Shown: positions 1 through 7,154 of the stretch, piece after piece | How positions within the stretch are numbered: position 1 is the stretch's first letter | Layout of the letters: the number at the start of each line of letters is the position of its first letter | Source of the DNA: Bacillota bacterium | GTDB taxonomy: Bacteria; Bacillota; Clostridia; Christensenellales; Aristaeellaceae | NCBI GenBank assembly: GCA_023402355.1 | Contig: JAEXCG010000118.1 | Span: 1-35,188 of the forward strand | DNA length: 35,188 bases | Reading direction: 5' to 3' | Made by a program: the position numbers and the translations under genes | The notes under the pieces: model-generated | Databases searched by the model: none | What the model saw: only the letters and a program-made list of their open reading frames with translations | What the model was told of the DNA's origin: nothing

Positions 1-129
1 CGTCTTGCCCGCGCCGTTCTCCCCGACCAGCCCCATGATCGTGCCGGACTCCACCCTAAAGCCTATGTCCTGCAGGGAAAACGCGCCGTATCGCTTGCTC
101 AGGCCCTCGATGCGAAGTGCATCCGCCAT
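1..129 (-). CDS. ABC transporter ATP-binding protein, N-terminal 43 codons (partial at left edge)
   Basis: Only the start of this gene lies in the window; it reads leftward out of it. The 43 visible residues begin MADALRIEGLSKRYG, the usual opening strand of an ABC ATPase, and end in the Walker A P-loop GENGAGKT (residues 36-43), which binds ATP phosphates. The ATG at 129 is preceded by a GAGGAGG ribosome site about 8 nt upstream. It starts 28 nt after the stop of the GntR-type regulator on the same strand, so the two are very likely co-transcribed. Small YtrA-type GntR regulators are known to sit in front of ABC exporter genes (the ytr operon of Bacillus), so an export or resistance pump is the likeliest role. 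The substrate cannot be told from this fragment. Confidence 0.85.
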   Translation of the reverse strand, partial: MADALRIEGLSKRYGAFSLQDIGFRVESGTIMGLVGENGAGKT

Positions 130-157
130 GCTGTATTCCTCCTCGTCATGCGGCTCT

Positions 158-535
158 TCAGCCTTCTTCTTCATATAAGATGCCGAGCAGCTCCTCCACC
201 TCCCGGCGGGTGATGCCGCCCATGCGCGCCGTTTCCACGGCGCGGCTGAGGGATTCCTCCACCTGGCGCAGGTGCTCCTCGCGGATGAGCTCGGCGTTCT
301 TGCCCGCGACGAAGCTGCCTTTTCCGGCGACCGTTTCGATGAAGCCGTCGCGCTCCAGGTCCTGATACGCGCGCTTGGTCGTGATCACGCTGATGCGCAG
401 ATCCCTCGCCAAGACGCGCATGCTTGGCAACAGCTCCCCCGGCGGCAACTCGCCCGACGCGATCATCCGCTTGATCTGCGAGGTGATCTGTTCGTAGATC
501 GGCTTGTCGCTCGAGTGGGAAAGGATAATCTCCAT
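158..535 (-). CDS. GntR family (YtrA subfamily) transcriptional regulator
   Basis: A 125-residue DNA-binding regulator. Residues about 8-75 form the GntR winged helix-turn-helix: the KPIYEQITSQIKRMIASGEL opening, the ELLPSMRVLARDL helix, and a wing ending at FIETVAGKGSFV. Only about 45 residues of mostly helical tail follow, too short for the FadR, HutC or MocR effector domains; this short tail is the mark of the YtrA subfamily. The gene leads a two-gene operon with the ABC ATPase that leaves the window. Upstream is a consensus promoter with a palindrome over its -10 box (570-597), so negative autoregulation is the natural model (inference). The effector is unknown; YtrA-type proteins in Bacillus respond to cell-wall-active antibiotics, but that cannot be assumed here. 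Confidence 0.9.
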   Translation of the reverse strand: MEIILSHSSDKPIYEQITSQIKRMIASGELPPGELLPSMRVLARDLRISVITTKRAYQDLERDGFIETVAGKGSFVAGKNAELIREEHLRQVEESLSRAVETARMGGITRREVEELLGILYEEEG

Positions 536-569
536 TCGCGACCCTCCGTTCGTGTCTATCGTATATATC

Positions 570-597
570 GTGTATGCACAGTATACTTGAAGTACAC
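570..597. promoter_or_regulatory. Palindromic operator candidate for the GntR regulator
   Basis: A 28-bp dyad with the pattern GTGTA-n5-AGTATACT-n5-TACAC, exactly symmetric about 583/584. It covers the -10 box and most of the spacer of the GntR promoter, so a bound protein would block RNA polymerase. The symmetry is seen directly; assigning it to this regulator is inference from position. Confidence 0.55.
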
Positions 598-608
598 GCG
601 TCTGTCAA
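580..608 (-). promoter_or_regulatory. Consensus promoter of the GntR-ABC operon
   Basis: On the minus strand TTGACA (608-603) and TATACT (585-580) are separated by exactly 17 nt, a near-perfect housekeeping promoter. It points to the GntR gene starting at 535, giving a leader of about 40 nt. Confidence 0.8.
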
Positions 609-772
609 GGCGCACACACAATTTTCTTTGCTTCCAACTTATAACAAATTAAATCGCGGTTTTTGTAGGAAAATCAAGGATTTTTTCATGTGCGTTTTCA
701 TGAAAATAGCAGACAATTTTACAAAAGCGATGCATCCCGCTTAGGCTTGCCGAATATTTTGCACATAGATTA

Positions 773-801
773 TTGATTTTTTTACGCCATTGTGCTAATA
801 T
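773..801 (+). promoter_or_regulatory. Promoter of the first Opp/Dpp importer operon
   Basis: TTGATT (773-778) and TAATAT (796-801) are separated by 17 nt in an AT-rich stretch. It lies about 225 nt before the binding-protein gene at 1034 and so implies a long leader. Confidence 0.6.
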
Positions 802-807
802 CAATCT

Positions 808-1033
808 ATCGTAGCAAGGCGAGTGCGCGAAGCGCCCGCAAGAAGGAGGACTGATGCGCGGGCTTATACCGCACTGATACCGTACCTTTTGCGCCGTGCG
901 CAAAAAAGAACCGGCAGAAGCACCGGGCGCATTCATCGCGCCCAGATGTCCCGCCGGGGTCGGTGTCTCAAATTCTACATCTTTTGTGCCCAACGGGTTG
1001 GAAAACCCGTTGAATAAAAAAGGAGGTACCCTT
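808..1033 (+). ncRNA. Structured 5' leader of the binding-protein gene
   Basis: About 225 nt of leader lie between the promoter and the binding-protein start. It holds three perfect hairpins. The first pairs 887-894 with 898-905. The second pairs GGGCGC at 925-930 with GCGCCC at 938-943. The third pairs CAACGGGTT at 991-999 with AACCCGTTG at 1004-1012 around a GGAA (GNRA-type) loop and ends 8 nt before the AGGAGG. It also holds a seven-codon open frame with a strong ribosome site (854-877). I recognise no known riboswitch class. The last hairpin could simply stabilise the mRNA or keep the ribosome site open. Confidence 0.4.
854..877 (+). CDS. Possible leader peptide (7 codons)
   Basis: A tiny frame MRGLIPH preceded by AAGGAGG with good spacing, located between the promoter at 773-801 and the binding-protein gene. 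The ribosome site is as strong as those of the real genes nearby, which is unusual by chance in a leader. There is no run of one amino acid as in classic attenuation peptides. It may be translated to tune the downstream gene, or it may be coincidental. Confidence 0.25.
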   Translation: MRGLIPH

Positions 1034-2926
1034 ATGCGCAAAATCCTCTCTCTCGTCCTCACGCTCGCGATGGTGTTCTCCCTGAGCTCCTTCGCGTTCG
1101 CCGAGGAAACGACCGACGTCGGCACGCCCCGCGCTGAGACGCTCATCGTCGAAATGCAGAGCCCGACCGACACTCCCGGCCAATTCAACCCCTACATGCA
1201 GGGCACCCAGATGGGTTCCGGCATCCATCAGCTCATGATGAGCCACCTTTGGGAAATGGATACCGTGAAGGGCGAGCAGTTCGGCGAAATCGCCGAGGGC
1301 ATGCCCGTCTCCAACGAAGACTTCACCGAGCACACCGTGAAGATCCGCCAGGGCATCAAGTGGTCCGACGGCGTCGACCTCACCGCGAAGGACGTCGCCT
1401 TCACCGTCAACATGATCCTGACGAACCCCGGCATCGCTCAGAGCGCGTACTTCAACACCGTGTTCGCTTCCTGCGAGGCGGTCGATGATTACACCGTGAA
1501 GTTCGTGACGAAGGAATCCTTCCCCCGCCTGACGCTCAAGTTCGGCGTCACGATCTGGGGCACCGACCTTCGCATCGTTCCCGAACACATCTACTCCAAG
1601 GTGGACGACGTCACCACGTTTAAGGACGAGGCTCCTGTCGTGGCCGGCCCGTACACCGTCCATTCCTACGATCCGCTGGGCAAGTGGATTCTGTACGAAA
1701 AGCGCGCTGACTGGCAAAACAGCACTGTCGGCGTCGTGACCGGCATGGAGCCGACCGCCAAGTACGTGCTCTTCAAGGCGCTGGGCGACTCCACCACCAA
1801 GCAGATGATGATGATCAACAACGAAGTCGACATCCTCTGCGAAGTCACCCCCGAAGAGCTCGAGGTCATGACCAGCGCGAACGACAAGATCGCCTGCTGG
1901 TACAAGGACTTCCCGTACGCTACGTCTGACGACCCGTGCTCCAAGGGCCTCTCCTTCTCCATCGGCAAGGGCGCGCCGTACGACAGCGCCGACTTCCGCT
2001 GGGGCATCGCGATGGCCATGAACTTCGACGAAATCTCTATGAACATCTTCGACGGCGTCGGCCGCGCGAGCTGCCTGCCGATCCTGACGGCCACCAGCGC
2101 CATGCAGGAACTGTACTACAAGCCCCTGCAGTCCTGGCTCGAGGAGTTTGAACTCGACCTGGGCGACGGCACGACCGTGAAGCCGTTCGACAACGGATAT
2201 GCCGAGCGCATGGCCGCCACGCTGAGCGCGCAGGGCTATGAGATCCCCACCGATAAGGACGCGCTGGTCGACATGTTCGGCATCGGCTGCTGGAAGTACG
2301 ATCCGGAAGCCGCCACCAAGCTGCTGACCAAGGCCGGCCTTGAGAAGAAGGACGACGGCTGGTACTTCGGCGGCGAGCCCTTCTCCATCGAGCTTTCCTA
2401 CATCGCTGACAGCGAAGCGCAGGCTGGCCGCGGCACGCAGGCTGCGTACGACCAGCTGACCAAGTTCGGCCTCAACTGCACGCTGACGAGCAAGAGCTCC
2501 GCCGTGTGGAGCGCCGACGGTGAGACCGGCAACTACGAAATCGGCGGCTACTGGCCGACCGGCGGTATCACCAAGGACATCTACTCCCAGATCAACGGCT
2601 GGGACGCCGACCTGATCGTGCCGCTGGGCGAGCGCGGTTCCGGCCAGGGCACCCGCTGGAACAACCAGGTTGCGACGGACGCGATCCACGAGATGGCGAA
2701 GCTGTCTCCGGACGACGAGAAGACCTATGAGCTGGCCATGACCTTCCTGAAGGAAGCTGTCAAGGATATGCCGTTCATCGGCTTCCACTCCGGCGTCAAG
2801 TTCGTTCCCACCAACAGCACCAACTGGGAAGGCTACCCCTGCGCCGAGGATCCGTACAACGGTCCGTGGTGGTGGTGGAGCTGCTTCAAGTACATCGTGC
2901 CGCACATCACGCCGGTCGCGAAGTAA
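1034..2926 (+). CDS. Opp/Dpp-type (SBP family 5) extracellular solute-binding protein
   Basis: A 630-residue exported receptor of a peptide-type ABC importer. The start ATG follows AGGAGG at 1021 and opens a signal peptide (RK, then a hydrophobic stretch, AFA at 21-23) for signal peptidase I. There is no lipobox cysteine, which most Gram-positive binding proteins use for anchoring. The mature part has family 5 hallmarks: the early TDTPGQFNPYM segment, the VKIRQGIKWSDGVDLTAKDVAFT motif and a long C-terminal lobe. It ends with four tryptophans in a row (NGPWWWWSC). Family 5 proteins bind peptides but also oligosaccharides, nickel or opines. With a mannosidase downstream, a mannose-containing oligosaccharide is plausible (inference). 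It is the first gene of the operon and is followed by a strong hairpin. Confidence 0.9.
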   Translation: MRKILSLVLTLAMVFSLSSFAFAEETTDVGTPRAETLIVEMQSPTDTPGQFNPYMQGTQMGSGIHQLMMSHLWEMDTVKGEQFGEIAEGMPVSNEDFTEHTVKIRQGIKWSDGVDLTAKDVAFTVNMILTNPGIAQSAYFNTVFASCEAVDDYTVKFVTKESFPRLTLKFGVTIWGTDLRIVPEHIYSKVDDVTTFKDEAPVVAGPYTVHSYDPLGKWILYEKRADWQNSTVGVVTGMEPTAKYVLFKALGDSTTKQMMMINNEVDILCEVTPEELEVMTSANDKIACWYKDFPYATSDDPCSKGLSFSIGKGAPYDSADFRWGIAMAMNFDEISMNIFDGVGRASCLPILTATSAMQELYYKPLQSWLEEFELDLGDGTTVKPFDNGYAERMAATLSAQGYEIPTDKDALVDMFGIGCWKYDPEAATKLLTKAGLEKKDDGWYFGGEPFSIELSYIADSEAQAGRGTQAAYDQLTKFGLNCTLTSKSSAVWSADGETGNYEIGGYWPTGGITKDIYSQINGWDADLIVPLGERGSGQGTRWNNQVATDAIHEMAKLSPDDEKTYELAMTFLKEAVKDMPFIGFHSGVKFVPTNSTNWEGYPCAEDPYNGPWWWWSCFKYIVPHITPVAK

Positions 2927-2964
2927 GCTTGAAGTCCCCTGCCTGAGGGTTTAAAGACTTGACG

Positions 2965-3000
2965 GCACGCGCCGCCCGACGCGGCGGCGCGTGCTTTCTT
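2965..3000 (+). terminator. Terminator-like hairpin between binding protein and permease genes
   Basis: A 12-bp GC-rich stem (2965-2976 with 2983-2994), 6-nt loop, then TTTCTT. It lies inside the operon, 39 nt after the binding-protein stop, so it probably works as a partial terminator or 3'-end stabiliser that gives more binding protein than membrane components. Confidence 0.7.
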
Positions 3001-3037
3001 CTATCCAAATTCCCGATATCCTGCTATCAAGCGCGCA

Positions 3038-3124
3038 GTCACCTCCCCTTCGGAGTATCTGCGCCGATCGCTACGGCAGATCCCCATGAACCGCCTAAAA
3101 TTCGTGTAAGCGAAGGGGTGTGAC
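3038..3124 (+). promoter_or_regulatory. Long-range stem hiding the ribosome site of the first permease gene
   Basis: GTCAC (3038-3042) plus CCCCTTCG (3045-3052) are complementary to CGAAGGGG (3111-3118) plus GTGAC (3120-3124), giving 13 pairs broken by a small internal loop. A second stem, ATCTGC 3057-3062 with GCAGAT 3076-3081, nests inside. The 3' arm contains the only ribosome site of the GTG start at 3128. This would mask translation until opened. It is a direct base-pairing observation; function is inferred. Confidence 0.45.
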
Positions 3125-3127
3125 CCT

Positions 3128-4126
3128 GTGAAATTTTGGAAGTATTTAGGCCTTCGTCTCTTGACGTGGGCGCTGACCATCTGGATTGGCGTTACTTTCA
3201 TCTTTTTTATCCCGCGCATGTTCCCCTCCGACCCGGTTGAGAACATGATCGGCCAGATGCAGGCGCGTTCCGGCCAGATGGACCCTGAGCAAAAGGAAGC
3301 GCTGAGAAAATCCCTGCGCGTGCAGTTCGGCCTGGAAGGCTCCCTGCTCGAGCAGTACGGTTCGTTTTTATGGAAGGGCCTTCTGCACTTCGATTTCGGC
3401 CCCAGCCTGATGAGCTATCCGACAGACACGGGTACGATAATCTGGCAATACCTCCCCTACACCGTCGGCCTATCGCTGACATCCACCCTATTGGCCTGGA
3501 TCATCGGCAATATCATAGGCCTTCTGGCTGGCTTTAGAAAGAACAAGCGTTCCTCCAAGATTCTGGAGGGCATCGCGATTTGTATTTACCCCATTCCGTA
3601 CTTCATCGTCGCCCTGGTGCTGCAGATCTTCTTCGCTTTCATCCTGAAATGGTTCCCCCTGCAGTCCACGTTCAACATGGGCGGCAGCTTCGGCACGTTC
3701 TTCTCCTCCCTCATCAAGGCCTCCACGCTGCCCGCGATTTCCCTGCTGCTGGTCGGCACCGGCTGGTGGATCATCTCCATGAAGTCGCTCGCCGGCACCA
3801 CCGCGGAGGAAGATTTCGTGCTTTACGCGCGCTACCGCGGCCTGTCTGAAGGAAAGATCGGCAAGAGCTACGTCTTCCGCAACTCGATCCTGACGCAGAT
3901 CACCGCGCTCGCGATGAGCTTGGGCGGCGTGTTCAACGGCTCGATCATGACCGAGATCATCTTCGGCTATCCGGGCGTCGGCAAGCTGATCCAAAACGCG
4001 ATTCTGCAGTCCGACTACAACATGATCCTGGGCTGTATCACCATCTCGATTGTCGCCATTTCCACGGCCACGCTGATCGCTGACCTCGTCTATCCGTTCA
4101 TCGATCCGCGCATCCGTTATAGCTGA
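3128..4126 (+). CDS. Opp/Dpp-type ABC transporter permease (DppB/OppB-like)
   Basis: A 332-residue inner-membrane protein of the binding-protein-dependent permease family. It starts with GTG at 3128 after GAAGGGG. The first membrane helix is at residues about 8-30 (LLTWALTIWIGVTFIFFIPRMFPSDPV), followed by the large extracytoplasmic segment typical of DppB. Five more helices carry the rest of the fold. The coupling helix that meets the ATPase is the segment around YARYRGLSEGKIGKSYVFRNS, near residue 236. It ends in the family's usual FIDPRIRYS tail. It pairs with the permease 19 nt downstream to form the channel. Its translation start may be masked by the stem at 3038-3124. Confidence 0.93.
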   Translation: MKFWKYLGLRLLTWALTIWIGVTFIFFIPRMFPSDPVENMIGQMQARSGQMDPEQKEALRKSLRVQFGLEGSLLEQYGSFLWKGLLHFDFGPSLMSYPTDTGTIIWQYLPYTVGLSLTSTLLAWIIGNIIGLLAGFRKNKRSSKILEGIAICIYPIPYFIVALVLQIFFAFILKWFPLQSTFNMGGSFGTFFSSLIKASTLPAISLLLVGTGWWIISMKSLAGTTAEEDFVLYARYRGLSEGKIGKSYVFRNSILTQITALAMSLGGVFNGSIMTEIIFGYPGVGKLIQNAILQSDYNMILGCITISIVAISTATLIADLVYPFIDPRIRYS

Positions 4127-4145
4127 GAAAGGAGGAACGGTGAAC

Positions 4146-4982
4146 ATGAAAAAATTCTGGAAAAATGCGAATTTGAGCTTAAAAGCCGGGTTGATCATGA
4201 CCGCGTTCTTCTTCTTCATCGGCTTTGTCGTCTACTTCATCCCCCACACCAGCCCCTTCGCCTTTAACACGTACCCCAAGAAGCTCCTGCCCAGCGCGGA
4301 GCACTGGCTGGGCACCACCTCTCTGGGGCAGGACGTCCTGTGGCTGCTCATCGAGTCCATCCATAACTCGCTGGTCATCGGCCTGATCGTCGCCACCATC
4401 GGCACGGTCGTCGGCGTGTTCGTCGGCCTCATCGCCGGCTTCTCCGGCGGTACGCTCGACCGCGTGCTCATGGTCGTCACCGATACCTTCGTCGTCATCC
4501 CCTCCCTGCCGATCCTGATCCTCATGACCTCGCTCATGAAGGGCTCGGCCACCGTGGTGATGATGGCCCTGGTGCTGGCGATGTTCGCCTGGGCCTGGCC
4601 GAGCCGCCAGATCCGTTCGATGGCGCTGACGCTCAAGGAACGCGACTTCATCCACACCGCCAAGTTCTCGGGCGAGAGCTCGGTGCAGATCGTCGCGACG
4701 GAGATTTTGCCCTATGCGCTGAGCTGGTCGCTTTCCAACTTCATGAACGCGACGCTCTCCGCCATCGCCTCCGAGTCCAGCCTGGCGGTTCTGGGCCTTT
4801 CGCCCGCGAACCTGATTTCCCTGGGCAACATGATTCAGTGGGCCCGCGACCGCAACGCCATCATGGCCCGGCAGTGGTTCTGGATCGGCTCGCCGATCGT
4901 CGCGACCGTGCTGCTCTTCATCGGCCTGTTCCTGCTGATCACCGGCTACAACGACTATATGTCCATGAAGAGAGGTAGATAA
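4146..4982 (+). CDS. Opp/Dpp-type ABC transporter permease (DppC/OppC-like)
   Basis: A 278-residue permease, the partner of the gene before it. I chose the ATG at 4146, 10 nt after GGAGG; a GTG two codons upstream (4140) is also possible. An N-terminal helix (residues about 13-33) precedes a periplasmic segment with the DppC-type sequence HWLGTTSLGQDVLWLLI. Five further helices follow. The ATPase-coupling loop is SRQIRSMALTLKERDFIHTAKF, around residue 160. The ATPase gene begins 2 nt after its stop, so the genes are translationally coupled. Confidence 0.93.
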   Translation: MKKFWKNANLSLKAGLIMTAFFFFIGFVVYFIPHTSPFAFNTYPKKLLPSAEHWLGTTSLGQDVLWLLIESIHNSLVIGLIVATIGTVVGVFVGLIAGFSGGTLDRVLMVVTDTFVVIPSLPILILMTSLMKGSATVVMMALVLAMFAWAWPSRQIRSMALTLKERDFIHTAKFSGESSVQIVATEILPYALSWSLSNFMNATLSAIASESSLAVLGLSPANLISLGNMIQWARDRNAIMARQWFWIGSPIVATVLLFIGLFLLITGYNDYMSMKRGR

Positions 4983-4984
4983 AG

Positions 4985-5956
4985 ATGCTGAAAATCGACC
5001 ATCTTTCCGCCTCCTATAAGACCATCGACGGCAACGTACACGTCGTCAAAGACGTGAACTTCGAAATTTACGACAACGAAATTTTCGGCATCGCCGGCGA
5101 ATCCGGATGCGGCAAGTCCACGCTGCTCAAGACCCTGTACGACATCATCGAGTTCCCGCTGGAGATCGACTCCGGCAAGGTCGTCCTCAGCGGCGAGAAG
5201 AACGGCAAGCCCTTCTCCTACGAGTCGGGCGAGATCCGCAAGTCCTGGTGGAACAACATCTCCTACGTGCCCCAGGCCGCGCAGAGCGTTCTGAACCCGA
5301 TCACCCGCCTCAAGAGCCAGTTCCTCGATTCCATCCCCAAGGAAGACCGCAAGAACGAAACCGAGGAGCAGACCCTAAAGCGCGTGGGCAAGTACCTCGA
5401 GGAGCTGGGGCTCTCGTCCGACATCCTGGAGGCTTTCCCCTTCCAGCTCTCCGGCGGCATGCGCCAGCGCGTCATCATCGCGCTCGCGACGTTCATGTCC
5501 CCGAACGTGGTGCTCGCGGACGAGCCGACCACGGCGCTGGACGTCGTGGTGCAGCGCGGCATCCTGATGATGCTCATGCGCTTACAGCGCCAGTTCAAGA
5601 ACACGCTGGTGCTCGTCAGCCACGACATGGGCGTGCACTACCAGATCACGAACCGCATGGGCATCATGTACTCCGGCAGCTTCGTGGAGCTGGGCAAGAC
5701 GGACGACATCTTCAACGACCCGATCCACCCCTACACGCAGATGCTGATCGGCGCGCTCCCGCGCGTGGGCGACAAGAGCCAGAAGGTCGGCATCCCCGGC
5801 CGTCCGCCGGCCCTCAAAAACCCGCCGCCCGGATGCCGCTTCGCCCCCCGCTGCCCCAAGGCGACGGACAAGTGCCGCGAATCGGTGCCCGAGTTCCGCG
5901 AAATCAAGCCCGGCCGTTACGCGGCCTGCCATTTGCTCAATCCGGAGGTGAAATGA
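4985..5956 (+). CDS. Opp/Dpp-type ABC transporter ATP-binding protein (DppD/OppD-like)
   Basis: A 323-residue cytoplasmic ATPase that powers the importer. Walker A is GESGCGKST (38-46), the ABC signature LSGGMRQR (155-162) and Walker B VVLADEP (175-181), with the switch histidine in LVSHDMG. The C-terminal extension is the oligopeptide-transporter type: PGRPPALKNPPPGC, then C-x5-C-x6-C and a last cysteine (AACH). In at least one characterised Dpp ATPase such cysteines hold an iron-sulfur cluster; whether they do here is unknown. It is followed by its sister ATPase after a single base. Confidence 0.94.
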   Translation: MLKIDHLSASYKTIDGNVHVVKDVNFEIYDNEIFGIAGESGCGKSTLLKTLYDIIEFPLEIDSGKVVLSGEKNGKPFSYESGEIRKSWWNNISYVPQAAQSVLNPITRLKSQFLDSIPKEDRKNETEEQTLKRVGKYLEELGLSSDILEAFPFQLSGGMRQRVIIALATFMSPNVVLADEPTTALDVVVQRGILMMLMRLQRQFKNTLVLVSHDMGVHYQITNRMGIMYSGSFVELGKTDDIFNDPIHPYTQMLIGALPRVGDKSQKVGIPGRPPALKNPPPGCRFAPRCPKATDKCRESVPEFREIKPGRYAACHLLNPEVK

Positions 5957-5957
5957 C

Positions 5958-6935
5958 ATGGCCGAAAAGCTGCTCGAAATCAACAACGTCAGCAAGATCT
6001 TCCGCATCGGCGGCATGCTGATGGGCAAAAAGCTCGTCGCCATCGACGACGTGTCGCTCGACATCGAGGCGGGCGAGCCGGTCATCCTCTCCATCGTCGG
6101 CGAGTCCGGCTGCGGCAAGTCCACGCTGTGCAAGATGATTCTGCGCCTGTATCAGCCGGACATGGGCGACATCAAGCTGCTGGGCAACTCCTACGCCGAC
6201 AAGAAGGCGTACCACCCCAAGCAGTTCAAGCTGGACGTACAGCCGATCTTCCAAAACCCCTACGAGTCCTTCTCCGCCCGCAAGACGGTGGACACGTACC
6301 TGTTCAACACCGCGCTGCGCCTGGGCATCAGCAAGAACCACGAGGAGGCTGAAAAGCTGGTCGACGAGACGCTGCGCAGCGTCGGCATGTCGCTGGCGGT
6401 CGTCAAGGGCAAGTATCCGACGCAGTTCTCCGGCGGCGAGCTGCAGCGCGTCTCCATCGCGCGCGCGCTCATCACCCGCCCGAAGCTCATCATCGCCGAC
6501 GAGCCCGTGGCCGCGATCGACGCGTCGATGAAGATGAACATCGTCAACCTCTTCAAGGAGCTCAAGGACAAGTACAAGGTCTCCTTCATCTACATCACGC
6601 ACGACCTCTCGACCGCTTACTACGTGTCGGACTACATCGCCACGCTCTACCGCGGCGGCCTGATCGAATACGGCCCGGCCAAAGAGATCATGGACGACCC
6701 GGCGCACCCGTACACGGAGCTGCTGATGAACGCGGTGCCGCGCGTGGGCGACAAGTGGAGCGAGGAGCTCGTCATGCCGGACATGGAGGACAAGGAGTAC
6801 GCGATCACCTACTGCAAGTTCGCGCCCCGCTGCCCCTACGCGACGGACGAGTGCCGCCAGAAGCGCCCCGAAATGGTGCAGCTCAACGACCGGCGCAAGG
6901 TGCTGTGCTTCCATCCGCTGGTCAAGCCGGATTGA
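5958..6935 (+). CDS. Opp/Dpp-type ABC transporter ATP-binding protein (DppF/OppF-like)
   Basis: A 325-residue ATPase, the second nucleotide-binding subunit of the first importer. Walker A is GESGCGKST (48-56), the signature is FSGGELQR, and Walker B is LIIADEP followed by VAAID. The C-terminus has the peptide-transporter cysteine pattern (C-x5-C-x6-C, then LCFH). It begins 1 nt after the previous stop, with GGAGGTGA inside the end of the preceding gene. It lacks the usual proline-rich segment seen in the sister protein. A strong terminator follows at 6997, so it is the last gene of the importer operon. Confidence 0.94.
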   Translation: MAEKLLEINNVSKIFRIGGMLMGKKLVAIDDVSLDIEAGEPVILSIVGESGCGKSTLCKMILRLYQPDMGDIKLLGNSYADKKAYHPKQFKLDVQPIFQNPYESFSARKTVDTYLFNTALRLGISKNHEEAEKLVDETLRSVGMSLAVVKGKYPTQFSGGELQRVSIARALITRPKLIIADEPVAAIDASMKMNIVNLFKELKDKYKVSFIYITHDLSTAYYVSDYIATLYRGGLIEYGPAKEIMDDPAHPYTELLMNAVPRVGDKWSEELVMPDMEDKEYAITYCKFAPRCPYATDECRQKRPEMVQLNDRRKVLCFHPLVKPD

Positions 6936-6996
6936 CCGGAAGCCTGCGGGCGCCGAGCCCTTTGAACGACGAGGCCCTGAACGGCCTGCCCAAAGC

Positions 6997-7033
6997 AATC
7001 GGGAACAGGCTCGCCTGTTCCCGATTTTCTTTT
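6997..7033 (+). terminator. Intrinsic terminator after the first importer operon
   Basis: A perfect 13-bp stem (6997-7009 with 7014-7026), CTCG loop and a TTCTTTT tail. It cleanly separates the importer operon from the isomerase gene, which should therefore have its own promoter in 7034-7130. Confidence 0.9.
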
Positions 7034-7056
7034 CACAGCCCTCTTTTTGTCGAAGG

Positions 7057-7104
7057 AAAACGCACAAAAAGAACGAACCTATTATAGGATTCACGGTGCG
7101 TTTT
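7057..7104. promoter_or_regulatory. Inverted repeat around a possible -10 element
   Basis: AAAACGCAC (7057-7065) and GTGCGTTTT (7096-7104) are perfect 9-bp arms. Between them lies a TATTAT (7080-7085) that could be a -10 box, but I see no good -35. A second repeat overlaps it: CTTTTTGT 7043-7050 with ACAAAAAG 7064-7071. This is consistent with an activator-dependent or repressed promoter for the isomerase-mannosidase pair. Confidence 0.35.
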
Positions 7105-7120
7105 ACAGACAATCCGTACG

Positions 7121-7141
7121 CTCCCTTCCGCGCGAAGGGAG
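7121..7141 (+). promoter_or_regulatory. Hairpin over the ribosome site of the isomerase gene
   Basis: CTCCCTTC (7121-7128) and GAAGGGAG (7134-7141) form a perfect 8-bp stem with a 5-nt loop. The 3' arm carries most of the GGAGGG ribosome site that precedes the start at 7155, so translation may be damped or regulated. Confidence 0.45.
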
Positions 7142-7154
7142 GGACACAGAAAGG

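Noticed and set aside
887..905. Perfect hairpin that could be a terminator in the first importer leader
   Set aside because: It is followed by A's, not T's, on the plus strand and by GG on the minus strand, so it cannot act as a normal intrinsic terminator in either direction.
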